NCBI RefSeq assembly: GCF_027887165.1
Contig: NC_077227.1
Location: 446,896,462-446,960,461, forward strand
Origin: Monodelphis domestica
Lineage: Eukaryota > Chordata > Mammalia > Didelphimorphia > Didelphidae
Reading direction: 5' to 3'
Length of the DNA stretch: 64,000 nt
Part shown: positions 48,608 through 60,987 of the stretch, piece by piece
Numbering within the stretch: position 1 is the stretch's first letter
How the letters are laid out: every line of letters starts with the position of its first letter
Position numbers and translations under genes: made by a program
The notes under the pieces: model-generated
Seen by the model: only the letters and a program-made list of their open reading frames with translations
Told to the model about the DNA's origin: nothing
The model's database searches: none

Positions 48608-50509
48608 GTAAGACCTCTAAGGTTTCGGGGGTGGGGGGGAGGTTTGTTTGAATGTGTATAAGTTGGATGTCCAAGCTTCTTATTAAATCAGCAAAGAATC
48701 TGCCTATTGAATGTGCAAAGTGGAACATTTGTGGAGTATGGTTTTAAAAGTGTTTTCTAAGTGTACTTGATTTTTGGGAATTTGCATGTTGAAAGAAGTC
48801 AGGAATGTAGATTATGTATAAGAATCCACTCTATCTAGTTGTGACATTTATTAATACTTATACTTTCAATTTTTCAAAGTGACTTTGTGCCTATTACATC
48901 ATATTATAGTTTCCTTTTACTTTTAATCCAAGAGTTTTAAATATATATTTGTTGTCTGTTATTGAGATATTTCTCCACATTTTTAGTTGGTTTGGTTTTA
49001 ATGAAAAGTACTGCATTGCTTGCTTTGCTTTTGAATATGAGAATGTGTCATATAATTTAAGAACTTCTTTAGAAGAAGTAATTTTTGATATTGATATTGT
49101 TTGGGGGTTAGAGTAATAAAAAAAAATAAGCCCTTAATCGGAATAATTAATGTATTCCTATGTGGATAATTTTACCTGTAGCATTACTTGTCTAGGAGAA
49201 AAGAAAGAAGGCTAAAAGCATGTTTTTAGTTTTTCAGTGTAAATGAGACATGTTCTTCATTCCTACTTTGTACTAAAAGGGAGAAAAAAGATTTGAGCTT
49301 TAGCATGGAGAATTCATTATACATAAAGAAGTACTTAATAGAGAACTATTAAACTCCTGAATGAGAGGTTGTAAAATCTCCATTTTTTAATATTTTTATT
49401 TTTAGAAAACCTGTCTTTGGTAGTTTAGGCATAGTTCTTGATGGAAAAAAAGGAAGATACTGGGCTCTCCAAGTCTTTCAGGTCTTGTTATCAGTTGACT
49501 CTGTGAGTGTCCTATATAATAGTAATAATCCTAATTAATAATAGTAATAATCCTAAATAGTCCTAATAATAGTAATAATAGTAAATAATAATTTGTTATA
49601 CATTCATTATATTCAAGGCACTGCACTAGGTATTATGGGCACTATATATGAAATAATAACCTTCTGGAGGCAGCTGGGTAGTTCAGTGGATTGAGAGCCA
49701 GGCCTAGAGACAGGAGATCCTGGGTTCAAATGTGACTTCAGACACTTCCTAACTATGTGATTCTGGGCAAGTCACTTAATCCCCATTGCCTAGCCTTTAC
49801 TGCTCTTTTGCCTTAGAACCAATACACACAATTGATTCTAAGGTGGAAGGTAAGGGTTTAAAAAACAAACTTTCTCCAGGTGAAATGATAGAATTGTTGA
49901 AAAGTATTGTAAATCCCTCCCCCCTCCTCTCCCCCGCCCTCCCAATGAAGAATAACACATACTCTTACTTTTTTTTTTTTTACATACTCTTACTTTGATG
50001 GACTTGTGATCTCATTAGTCTTCTTTCATACCTCGTTACCATTATTTATGTTGTTTATGTTGTGCTGGTATTGTATATTCAAATTCAAATTTTTATATTT
50101 AAATTTCAGTTTTAAAGATTTACAAGTAGTAAAAGAAGTTACATAGTGGTCAGAATAGGAAGAATTTTAATCAGAAAGTTATTTCTGGAGGAGTGGGGAA
50201 AAAATCTAATTTTGGAAACAATTTTTATCCAGACTAATGTTTATGTTGTTACATGTGGAAATAGAAAGTAGTTATACAGGAAAAATTCTATTATAGAGTA
50301 GAATATGAAAAAAAATTAGATACTTTCCTTATGGATTTGTTATAATAGTTCTTGGGTTATATTTTCCAAAATGTGCTGATAGTCTTATGAAAGCTTTTCA
50401 CAGTGCATTAATTTTCCTCGAGCACAGAAGATAAAATTATTTAAAGAAAAATTTCTGAGATAACAAAACTGAAAATGTAAATTTCTGTATGTTTATTTTT
50501 AATTTGTAG
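48608..50509 (+). other. CYLD intron
   Basis: Contains a plus-strand SINE (49672-49866) and an AT-rich TAATAG microsatellite (about 49518-49592). No other feature. Confidence 0.7.
49672..49866 (+). mobile_element. Marsupial tRNA-derived SINE, plus strand
   Basis: 'ggcagctgggtagttcagtg', 'attgagagccaggcctagag', 'ggcaagtcacttaatcccc', 'taaggtggaaggtaaggg'. Close to consensus. Confidence 0.93.
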
Positions 50510-50615
50510 GATAATCCTATTGGAAATTGGGATGGAAGATTCAATGGAATACAACTTTGTAGTTTTGCAAGTGTGGAAAGTACACTTTTGTTGCATATCA
50601 ATGATATTATACCAG
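50510..50615 (+). CDS. CYLD: CYLD third coding exon (CAP-Gly 2 end)
   Basis: Acceptor TTTGTAG, donor GTATGT. 106 bases: [35 protein letters not shown], plus G of the next codon. NWDGRF is the CAP-Gly 2 counterpart of the GKNDG motif. It ends in phase 1, so the next exon must supply two bases: either the 9-base microexon (CT) or the exon at 62396 (AT). Confidence 0.96.
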
Positions 50616-50702
50616 GTATGTTTTATATATTTAAAAATCCTGTCATGTATATATCTGAACACTCTATATTTGAAGCCCAAAATCTTATTTAGCTTCCCAA
50701 TG

Positions 50703-50769
50703 TAAAAATGGAGATTTTGAGCCCCAGACTTCAATCCCCAGAAGTCTGGGGTTCAAAATCTCCATTTTA
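50703..50769 (+). other. Long near-perfect hairpin in CYLD intron
   Basis: Left arm 50705-50731 and right arm 50742-50768 pair over 27 contiguous positions, with a single G.U wobble (50721/50752) and a 10-base loop (caatccccag); one bulged A extends the stem further. It lies 88 bases past a CYLD exon. On the + strand (CYLD sense) all pairs form; on the minus strand the wobble would be a C/A mismatch. It could be a miRNA-type precursor, a small palindromic transposon, or a splicing element. Confidence 0.85.
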
Positions 50770-53700
50770 TACACCAATAAACAGCTACTTTTTATTTTTT
50801 AATGCAATATTATATTTGCACAGAAAAGTTTTCTGTGTTACTATAAAACAAATGCCAAATATTGCTTTACTTTTAGAAGTATGAGATGAAATGTGTAGCT
50901 TTACCATTCATTTTTTCTTGTTCTTCAGTTATATTATGTTTAATTCTATCTAGAATTAAATCTAAATCTAGAAGGATTTTAAAGTTATACTTTTTCTAAA
51001 TAATAAACAACTCAGCTTATGTTTATCTGTATACCTGCCTCTTTTGGGGGGATGGGGGAAGAAAGGAGTTGGCGGGAGGAGGAATGAGTGGGGATAGTGA
51101 AATGAAGGAAGGAATTTCTACAGCAAGTTCTTTTATCCTAATATAAATCATCTTTTGGCCAGTTATGAAATACTCTCTGGGTATATCAAATGCCTAATTA
51201 TAAAAGTATTAACTAGGTCTGGATCTTGCTTTTAATGTTTCTATTGTATAGTCTAGAACTTTTTTTTTAATGTTAACATAAAATCAGAGGTGAAGAGGTG
51301 TTAAGGTAGATCATGTGGTTCATGAATAAAATATTTGTGTTGTAAGAGATGACAAACCCTGCAAGCAGTGGCGTGTAGTTTTAGCCTAAGAGTCTTTGAA
51401 TGTCTTTGGCATGGGAAGATTTGAAGGTTACACAGATTACTCGTTTAGCCATACACACATGCTTTTAACGCTCATCTCCTGACCATACTATCTATGTGAA
51501 CCTGGGTAGGTCACTGGGCAATTCTCAAGGACCTGGTTAACTCTCTAAAATTATAAGCTGCAAAGAAGATGCTGACCTACATTGATAAAAAGAATTTATC
51601 TGTAAGTTCCCTATACCACTGAAATCTTAAGAACAGTTCCTATCCCTATTCCTAAGCAGCTATTTTTAAAGTGATTTTTTTTGTTTCTGGTTCTCTTATG
51701 ATTAATAGCACCATTAGGTAGGCAAGCTGAAGCAATTTTTATCCTAGAGTCCCTAGTGCTATTTTTGACATGGATAAAATTTTTGAATTTCTTTTCCATT
51801 TCTTCTCTGTACCTCAGTTTACTTATTTATAAAAAGCAGGAACTGAACCAGGCAAGTTTTACTATTAAGGTGTTTTTTAGCCGTGAGTTTATGACAAATG
51901 ATCAACTCCTAATGTTTGATCATTCCTTTTCTGTTGGGTTGACAAGTAATATTTAAGGAGGCTAAAGATGAGCAAGAAGGCCTTAAAAAAACTGCAGTAC
52001 TTATTCACATGTTTTTCAAATTACAAAAGGAAGTATATAAGAAATAATAGGAAATATGAGATGAATATTGCTGTATCCCCTTTTTGCTTTTGGGTCTGAG
52101 ATAATTTTCTGCACCTGGATTCTTCAGAATTTTTTTTAGTCTGATAATTGGAATCTTGACTATTCTTCTCTGTACTTTAGTTATAAGAATTTTGTATTAG
52201 ACAAAAGCATTCTTACGTATTTTATGTTTTCACTAATGACATTTTGTATAAAAGTTATCCAAGCTAGAAATGTCAAATTTAGGTCTATGGTATTTCTTTA
52301 GTATTTTTCTAATATGTAATAATTTATAAAAGTCGAAAGATCCTTTCTGGTTTCTTCAGAATAGGAATTTAAAATACAAAATAGTAAGTAATGTCTGTAG
52401 ATATCTTTAATTTCAGATTTCATGATGTTTTGGCCTGGCATTAATATCAGTAGAAAGATGAATAGAAAGAGTCCCCCTTAGTAAATTGTTTTTATGGTAG
52501 TGATGATGAATTTTTTCTGATCCTTTTATTCCCATCTATCCTGTTTCCATGGTGATTAATGACATGTATTTCTTTGATATCTGGCCATGTTAAGGCTACA
52601 AGTCTATATAGCCATGGAGGAGAGCAAAGCCACATAAGAGCCAAATCCATGAACATGCATAATTAGCATGATGATTATTATAGTTAGTATAAATGAGACC
52701 TGTTCATAAAAAAGCGAGGGTGTTTTCATTGGTTATCCTATTATCACCTAATCAGAAAGATATCATTAACACGAATAATATCTAACTCTTATTTAGCTAA
52801 CTCTTATTTTGCTGTTTGTCAAAACACTTTTATATAGCCTCTCACTTGATTTTGAACCCCCTTCCCGAGAACCTAGTGTGATAAGTGCTGATTTTTTCCT
52901 GATTTTACATATGAGAAAACTGAGTCTGACACTCAAGGTCACACAGATATTTTTAATAGACTCTTGAAGATGGAGGGCCTTCCACTCTTCTCCTTTCTAT
53001 GGCTAGTTGACTTTTTCTCTATTCACAGGTAGACATTAGAAATATATAAGAAATAGGTTTTTAAAAAAGAATAGCTTTGTCAAAGACTAACCACAGTTGA
53101 ATCCATATAAATAAAAACAGTATTGAAAAGAAAAAATTATGGGAAAAACAATGTCAATTTCGTAATGTATTGTCAAAGATATTCTTATTTTCTATTTAAT
53201 TGATAAAACTATCTTATTGATGTTTCTTAATATTTATTTATGAACTGCCCTTTAAGGGGGTTTGTTGGGAACTGTCATTTTTGTCCAAGTCAGGGAACAT
53301 ATTAAGCACTAATCTGTGGCAAGCTCTATGATGAACACTGAGGTTATACAGAAAAACAGTGGTTTAGGAATTGACAGTCATCTAAAGAGGGAGATAACAT
53401 ATAAACAGATAAGCAATATGTAGGCCAAATTAGTAGTAATCCAGAGAAGGAAGGGACTAGCATATGGGGGACTCGAAAAGGCTTCCTAGAAGCTTGGATT
53501 TTAGCTGAGACTTGAAGGAAGCCATGAGGCCCCTACAGAGTGCCTAACAATTGACCACATTGACTCTACTCAGTAGCTTCAAGTAAGGGTGAAGCTCCTG
53601 ATTTCTCAAACAGATTCAGTCAAGGAACTGTCATGTTATGACAAAACATGCCACTACATAAAAAACAAAACAGTGAAAGCTGAAAAATAATTCATTAGTG

Positions 53701-54478
53701 CTAAAGTTTTTTTTATGAGACTATTTGAATTATAAATACGATTTTCTCTCAAGTTCTAGAAGCTCTGCCATTTGAACATGTTGATAAATCAGCGATCAAT
53801 AAACACTTATTAATCACCTTCTGCATACTGGGGATACAAATGCAAAAAAAGACAGTCCCCGACCTCAAGGAGTTTACAATCTAATGGGGAAAGACAGCAC
53901 ACAAAAGAAAGCTAAAAAAAGGTTGGGGGAAATACAAGAAATGAAGAACCAAAGTGATGAGTTCTAACATGATGATGAGGTTATTCCAGCAATGAGTTTC
54001 ATGTGACTAGGTTCTAAAGAATGTAGTGAGATGAGAAATGAGATGCCTGAACTGAATTCTTCTCTCCTTAACTGGAGGTTCAGAGTTCACAGTCCCAGTC
54101 ACCAGAGAGGCAGAGCATAGAGATGAGATCTTGCAGGATGTTGAGGTGATCCCTGAAATAAGACATTAAGCTCATTTCAATTAAAGTATAATATTTCTTA
54201 TAAAAATATACACATATACTTTTCTTGATATTTTAATAGTAGTTGACTAATTCAATTAATAAGATTGAACGAGTTAGGGAAAATAATGCCAGGTGTGACG
54301 TTATAGGACCTGGTTTCACATTCCAATTCTGTTACTGTCCATGTGACTTCTGGAAAAAATCACTTGAACTCTGCTCCTCCCTCTATTTCATTATCCATAA
54401 AATGAAGGCTAGATTCTCTTAAGTTCCTTCCACTTATACATCTCTTATCGAATATTATTCCTTAAGATTATATGGTTA
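50770..54478 (+). other. CYLD intron, mostly unrecognised
   Basis: A MIR-type fragment (about 52755-52980, minus), an old repeat (53790-54180, 'caataaacacttattaatc', 'acctcaaggagtttacaatc') and a MIR-type plus fragment (54290-54440). The rest is AT-rich without visible features. Confidence 0.55.
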
Positions 54479-54840
54479 ATTGTGAGCTTTCTTTCTTTCT
54501 TTTTTTAAATAATATTTTATTTGATTGTTTCCAAGCATTATTCATTAAAGACAAAGATCATTTTCTTTTCCTCCCCCCCACCCCCATAGCCGACGCGTGA
54601 TTTCACTGGGTATCACATGTGTTCTTGATTTGAACCCATTGCCATGTTGTTAGTATTTGCATTAGAGTGTTTGTTTAGAGTCTCTCCTCTGTCATGTCCC
54701 CTCAACAGCTGTAGTCAGGGAGTTACTTTTCCTTGGTGTTTCTACTCCCACAGTTTGTCCTATGCTTATGGATAGTGTTTTTCTCCTAGATCCCTGCAGA
54801 TTGTTCAGGGACATTACACCACCACTAATGGAGAAGTCCA

Positions 54841-57800
54841 TTACGTTCGATTATACCACAGTGTATTAGTCTCTGTGTACAATGTCCTCCTCCTTTCGCT
54901 CTGCATCACTTCCTGGAGGTCGTTCCAGTCTCCATGGAATTCCTCCACTTTATTATTCCTTTTAGCACAATAATATTCCATCACCAACATACACCACAAT
55001 TTGTTCAGCAATTCCCCAATTGATGGGCATCCCCTCGTTATCCAATTTTTGGCCACCACAAAGAGCGCAGCTATGAATATTCTTGTACAAGTCTTTTTCC
55101 TTATTATCTCTTTGGGGTACAAACCTAGCAGTGCTATGGCTGGATCAAAGGGTAGACTTTCTTTTATCGCCCTTTGGGCATAGTTCCAAATTACCCTCCA
55201 GAATGGTTGGATCAGTTCACAACTCCACCAGCAATGAATTAATGTCCCTACTTTGCCACATCCCCTCCAGTATTCACTGCTTTCCTCTGCTGTCATGTTA
55301 GCCAATCTGCTAGGTGTGAGGTGATACTTCAGAGTTGTTTTGATTTGCATCTCTCTGATTATAAGAGATGTAGAACACTTCTTCATGTGCTTATTAATAG
55401 TTTTGATTTCTTTATCTGAAAACTGCCTATCCATATCCCTTGCCCATTTATCAATTGGAGAATGGCTTGATTTTTTGTACAATTGATTTAGTTCTTTATA
55501 AATTTGAGTAATTAAACCTTTGTCAGAGGTTTCTATGAAGATTTTTTCCCAATTTGTTGTTTCCCTTCTGATTTTAGTTACATTGGTTTTGTTTTGTACA
55601 AAAGCTTTTTAATTTGATGTAGTCGAAATTATTTATTTAAATTTTGTGATTCTTTCTATGTCTTGCTTGGTTTTAAAGTCTTTACCACCCTCCCAAAGGT
55701 CTGACATGTATACTATTCTGTGTTTACCCAATTTACTTATGGTTTCCTTCTTTATGTTTAAGTCATTCACCCATTTTGAATTTATCTTGGTGTAGGGTGT
55801 GAGGTGTTGATCAATTCCTAATCTCTCCCACACTGTCTTCCAATTTTCCCAGCAGTTTTTATCGAATAGTGGATTTTTGTCCCAAAAGCTGGGATCTTTG
55901 GGTTTATCATATACTGTCTTGCTGAGGTCGCTTGCCCCCAGTCTATTCCACTGATCCTCCTTTCTGTCTCTTAGCCAGTACCAAATTGTTTTGATGACTG
56001 CTGCTATAATATAATATAGTTTGAGGTCTGGGACCCATCATTTGTGTTTTTTTTTTCATTATTTCCCTGGATATCCTTGATCCTTTGTTATTCCAAATGA
56101 ACTTTGTTATGGTTTTTTCTAAATCAGTAAAGAAATTTTTTGGGAGTTCAATGGGTATGGCACTAAATAGATAAATAAGTTTGGGTAGGATGGTCATTTT
56201 TATTATATTGGCTCATCCTATCCATGAGCAGTTAATGTTTTTCCAATTGCTCAAGTCTAGTTTTAGTTGTGTGGAGAGTGTTTTGTAGTTGTGTTCATAT
56301 AGTTCCTGTGTTTGTCTCAGGAGATAGATTCCTAGGTATTTTATTTTGTCTAAGGTGATTTTGAATGGGATTTCTCTTTCTAGTTTTTGCTGCTGAGCTG
56401 TGTTGGAGATATATAGAAATGCTGATGACTTATGCGGGTTTATTTTGTATCCTGCAACTTTGCTAAAGTTATTGATTATTTCAATTAGCTTTTTGGTTGA
56501 ATCTCTAGGATTCTTTAAGTAGACCATCATGTCATCTGCAAAGAGCGATAACTTGGTCTCCTCCTTGCCTATTTTGATGCCTTCAATTTCTTTTTCTTCT
56601 GTAATTGCTACTGTTAGTGTTTCTAGTACAATGTCAAATAGTAGAGGTGATAATGGGCATCCTTGTTTCACTCCTGATCTTATTGGGAATGCATCTAGTT
56701 TATCCCCATTGCAGATGATATTAGCTGATGGTTTTAGATACATACTGTTTCTTATTTTTAGGAACAATCCTTCTATTCCTATGCTTTCTAGTGTTTTTAA
56801 TAGGAATGGGTGTTGTATTTTATCAAAGGCTTTTTCTGCGTCTGTTGAGATAATCATGTGGTTCTTGTTGGTTTGCTTGTTGATGTGGTCAATTATGTGG
56901 ATGGTTTTCCTAATATTGAAGCAGCCCTGCATCCCTGGTATAAATCCTACTTGATCATGGTGGATGACCCTTCTGATCACTTGCTGGAGTCTTTTTGCTA
57001 GTATCCTATTTAAGATTTTTGCATCTATATTCATTAGGGAGATTGGCCTATAGTTTTCTTTCTCTGTTTTTGACCTGCCTGGTTTTGGAATCAGTACCAT
57101 GTTTGTGTTATAAAAGGAGTTTGGTAGAACTCCCTTTTTTCTCCCTATTATGTCAAATAGTTTGTATAGTATTGGGATTAACTGTTCTCTGAATGTTTGA
57201 TAGAATTCACTGGTGAATCCATCAGGCCCTGGGGATTTTTTCTTAGGGAGTTCTTTGATGGCCTGCTGGATTTCATTTTCTAATATGGGATTATTTAAGA
57301 ATTCTATTTCTTCTTCTGTTAGTCTAGGCAGTTTGTATTTTTGTATATATTCATCCATGTCACCTAATTGGTGTATTTATTGCCATATAATTGGGCAAAG
57401 TAATTTTTAATGATTGCCTTAATTTCCTCTTCATTGGAGGTGATGTCCCCCTTTTCATCTTTGATACTGTTAATTTGCTTTTCTTCTTTCCTTTTTTTAA
57501 TTAGATTGACCAGTACTTTGTCTATTTTGTTTGTTTTTTCAAAGTACCAGCTTCTAGTCTTATTTATTAAATCAATAGTTCTATCACTTTCTATTTTATT
57601 AATTTCTCCCTTAATTTTTAGGATTTCTAGGTTGGTTTTCTGCTGGGGGGTTTTAATTTCATCGCTATCGAGTTTTTTTATTTGCATTTCCAATGGATTG
57701 ATCTCTGCTCTCCCTAGTTTGTTAATATATGCACCCAGGGATATGAATTTACCTCTGATTACTGCTTTGGCTGCATCCCAAAAGGTTTGAAAGGATGTCT

Positions 57801-58632
57801 CGCTGTTGTCATTTTCCTCGATAAAATTATTAATTTTCTATGATTTCTTCTCTAAATGATTTTGGAGTATCATATTGTTTAATTTCCAATTATTTTTTGA
57901 TTTGGTTTTCCATGTACCATTACTGATCGTTATTTTTATTGCCTTGTGATTTGAAAAGGCTGCATTTATTATTTCTGCTTTTCTGCATTTGTATGCCATG
58001 TTTCTGTGACCTAGTGTATGGTCAATCTTTGTGAATGTGCCATGTGGTGCTGAGAAGAAGGTGTATTCCTTTTTGTCCCTATTTATTTTTCTCCACATGT
58101 CTATTAATTCTAATTTTTATAAGATTTCATTCACTTCTTTTACCTCTTTCTTATTTATTTTTTGATTTGATTTATCTAAATTTGATAATGGTTGGTTCAA
58201 GTCTCCCACTAATATGGTTTTAATGTCTATTTTTTCCTTCAATTCTCCTAGTTTCTCCATTAGAAATTTGGTTGCTATATTATTTGGTGCTTATATGTTG
58301 ATTAGTGATATTTCCTCATTATCTAAAGTCCCTTTTAACAGAATGTAATGACCTTCCCTATCCCTTTTAATCAGGTCCATTTTTGCCTTGGCTTTATCAG
58401 ATATCATGATTGCAACTCCTGCCTTCTTTCTGTCAGTTGAGGCCCAGAAGGTCTTACTCCATCCTTTAATTCTGACCTTTTGGGTGTCTACCCGCCTCAT
58501 GTGTATTTCTTGAAGACAACATATGGTAGGGTTTTGGATTCTAATCCATTCTGCTATTCGTCTACGTTTTATTGGTGAGTTCATCCCATTCACGTTCAAA
58601 GTTATGATTGTCACTTGTGGACTCCCTGGCAT
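54841..58632 (-). pseudogene. L1 ORF2 (endonuclease and reverse transcriptase), broken
   Basis: The N-terminal endonuclease starts MPGSPQVTIITLNVNGMNSP at 58632 with QEIHM (metal-binding Glu), to a stop at 58291. The reverse transcriptase is one 381-codon open block (57358-56213) with [38 protein letters not shown] and [11 protein letters not shown], which carries the catalytic Asp pair. The thumb and C-terminal region (56197-55943, 55833-55633, 55482-54841) contain the Cys-rich stretch ECWRGCGK...HCWWSC-type and end TLWYNRT. At least six stops or frameshifts separate these blocks, so it is inactive, but domain order and most of the length are kept. Confidence 0.93.
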
Positions 58633-59157
58633 TTTGATATCCTTCCCTAATTCTAACCTTTCTTCTTCAGCTCTAACTTTTTAATCCAGTGATTTATTCT
58701 AAATCAGTCCCCCTTGTCCCCTCCCTTGATATATTTCCCTTTCTACCCCCTCACTTTTTGTTCCCTCCCCCACCCCTCTTCTTCCCTCCCTTTTTTATGT
58801 TCCCTCCCCCTCAAAGCCCCTTGGTTTTTCCCTTCTCCCTCCCCTTGTTGGGTAAGATAGAATTCAAGATCCCAATGGATCTGGATGTTCTTCCCTCTCA
58901 GAGTTGATTTCCCTGAGATTAAGGTTTAAGTAAAAACTCTCTTCCTCTCCTTATAGGAGTTTTCTTCCCCTTCCCTTCCTGTGTGAATCTTTGTGTGAGA
59001 AAGATTATTCTATTTGGTCTTTCTTTCCCCCCTATTTACACATTACGTTTTCCCCACATATTAATATACATAGATTGATATAAATATAGTCCTTATAGAA
59101 GAGAGTTTGAAAAAAAGAAAAAGATAACATTTTTCTCCTTTTCCCTTTCCTTCATAT

Positions 59158-59590
59158 TTACCTTTTCAGGTATTCCCTGCTCTTTGTTTTTCGATATCGA
59201 ACTTTTCCACAGAGCTCTGGTCTTTTCTTTGCAAAAACTTGGAAATCTTGTATTTTGTTGAATGCCCATACTTTCCCTTGGAAGTATACAGTCAGTTTTG
59301 ATGGGTAGCTGATTCTTGGTTGAAGGCCCAGCTCTCTTGCCTTTCTGAAGATCATGTTCCATGCCTTACGATCATTCAGAGTAGAACTTACAAGGTCTTG
59401 TGTGACCCTGATTGGCATTCCTTTATATCTAAATTGTCTTTTTCTGGCTTCTTATAAGATTTTTTCTTTTGCTTGAAAGCTTTGGAATTTGGCAATTACA
59501 TTCCTGGGAGTTGTCTTTTGGGGACTTAGTGTAGAGGGTGTTCTGTGAGCTCTTTCAGTAGCTGTATTGCCCCTTTGTTCTAGTATCTTG
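59158..59590 (-). pseudogene. L1 ORF1, C-terminal part
   Basis: Begins at the truncation with ILEQRGNTATERAHR, TPRNVIAKFQSFQAKEKIL, then (after a stop at 59452) MPIRVTQDLVSSTLNDRKAW and ARELGLQPRISYPSKLTV, ending near 59158. It differs at many positions from the ORF1 at 6062-7057, so the two L1s belong to different lineages. Confidence 0.85.
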
Positions 59591-59605
59591 ATTGTGAGCT
59601 TTCTT

Positions 59606-60978
59606 AACCAATTCAGAAACATATTTGAGGACTTATAGCACACTTTTTTTTTCTATTATCTCAAGGAAATATTTTTCTAATGGCCATTTTTTTTTAATTT
59701 CTAAGAGAGGGAAGTGCTGATTTTATTAAACATAACCTACCTTGTTTAAATTTCTTTGATTTTTTTTAAAATTAAAAAATGAATTCATATTGAGACACTT
59801 GGAGTCTCAGGAAATTGTCCATTTTTAGTATAATTTTAAGGAAGAAAAAGACACCCAAAATGTGAAGTTTAGCTCATGTATAATGGATAGTGTTTTCCTC
59901 AGCATAGAACACTCCAAGTATAGAAAAAAGATTTGAAGTATTTTCTACTCTGGGGCTCTGCATCATCTGTATTTCTCTCAATATAGTTTTCCATATTCCA
60001 ACTTGGTTTGAAATGTAAATCATCCAAGAGAGATTCTCAGTAGCAATTAACTGTATTTCTTTGCTAACTCCTTCCTTCCCAATCTCCCATTTATATTCTC
60101 ATTGTGTACCTTACCAATACATTTTGTTTTTTACTATTCTTTATTAAAAATAATACATAATAAATAATGTGGACTCTAAATAAAGAATAATTGTCAAGTC
60201 TTGGTGTCTGGCATTATATTAATAAATGTTGAATATGTGTTTTCTTTGGGATTCAAATGTCAGACATATGACCTGCACCTAAATTTGTCATTTTGTGAGA
60301 CAGTGGCTATCACTGCTTCCATAGGAGCAGCCAAGAGTAAAGGAGAAGGGAAAAATAAAATAGCATTAACTGTGGTAATTACTATTATTACTTTTAATTG
60401 TGAATGTTAATATATTATGTCTGTTTTAGATATAATGTACTGGAGTTGACTGGCTTCTGAGGTCTTTTACATCAGTTAATTATCTTAATATGAAGAACTA
60501 TTTATTCTCAGTTTCCTTGATTTATTTTAAAGCTTGCAACTTTCTGATATTTTCTGCACTTAAACATCTATGCTATGCTATGCTATTTACTATACTGAGA
60601 TAGTCCAAAGAAATGTGTTTTTTTGCTTTACTTGGTTGCTTCCTATCATATTTAACATCTTATTATTTTGTCATAGGCTTGAAATAATTTACCACTTTAA
60701 TTCGTGAATTAGAAAATAAATACTGCAATTAACTTAGAAGTTTAAGTCAATATTGTTGAGGCTAATTTCTGTAGTAAATGCAGTGTGGTACTTAAAAATG
60801 TGTATTTTTTCCTCAGTGGAAAAATGACCAATCATTACTTGGAGCTAATTAATACAATATGATTTCCATTTACCCCATTTTAAAGTGGCTTCTCCATGTG
60901 TTAAAATGTAAACTTTTTCCCATTTTTTCCTATCTTCCAAAATCTACTTTGGGTGATACGGTTTGGGCTGATTTACAG
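59606..60978 (+). other. CYLD intron, AT-rich
   Basis: No repeat family, ORF or RNA gene recognised. A short (gctat)n run lies at about 60567-60588. Confidence 0.5.
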
Positions 60979-60987
60979 CTTTATCAG
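60979..60987 (+). CDS. CYLD: CYLD 9-base microexon
   Basis: ttacag|CTTTATCAG|gtatga. With G from the exon ending at 50615 it encodes Ala-Leu-Ser and hands one G to the next exon, keeping the frame. Human CYLD has ALSE at exactly this position, and its 9-bp exon 7 is reported as alternatively spliced. The nine bases, both splice sites and the phase all fit. Without it the protein reads IIP-D-SVTQ; with it, IIP-ALS-D-SVTQ. Confidence 0.85.

Larger units (their letters stand above)
54494..59590 (-). mobile_element. L1 LINE, 5.1 kb, 5'-truncated in ORF1
   Basis: Flanked by attgtgagctttctt at 54479-54493 and 59591-59605 (15 of 15). From the A-tail (54494) rightward on the minus element: 3' UTR, ORF2 (54841-58632, broken), spacer with C-rich runs (58640-59150) and the C-terminal half of ORF1 to the truncation at 59590. 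It is antisense to CYLD in the intron before the microexon. Confidence 0.95.

Noticed and set aside
48389..48661. ORF running past the CYLD exon end at 48607
   Set aside because: The extension is intron sequence after a consensus donor (GTAAGA).
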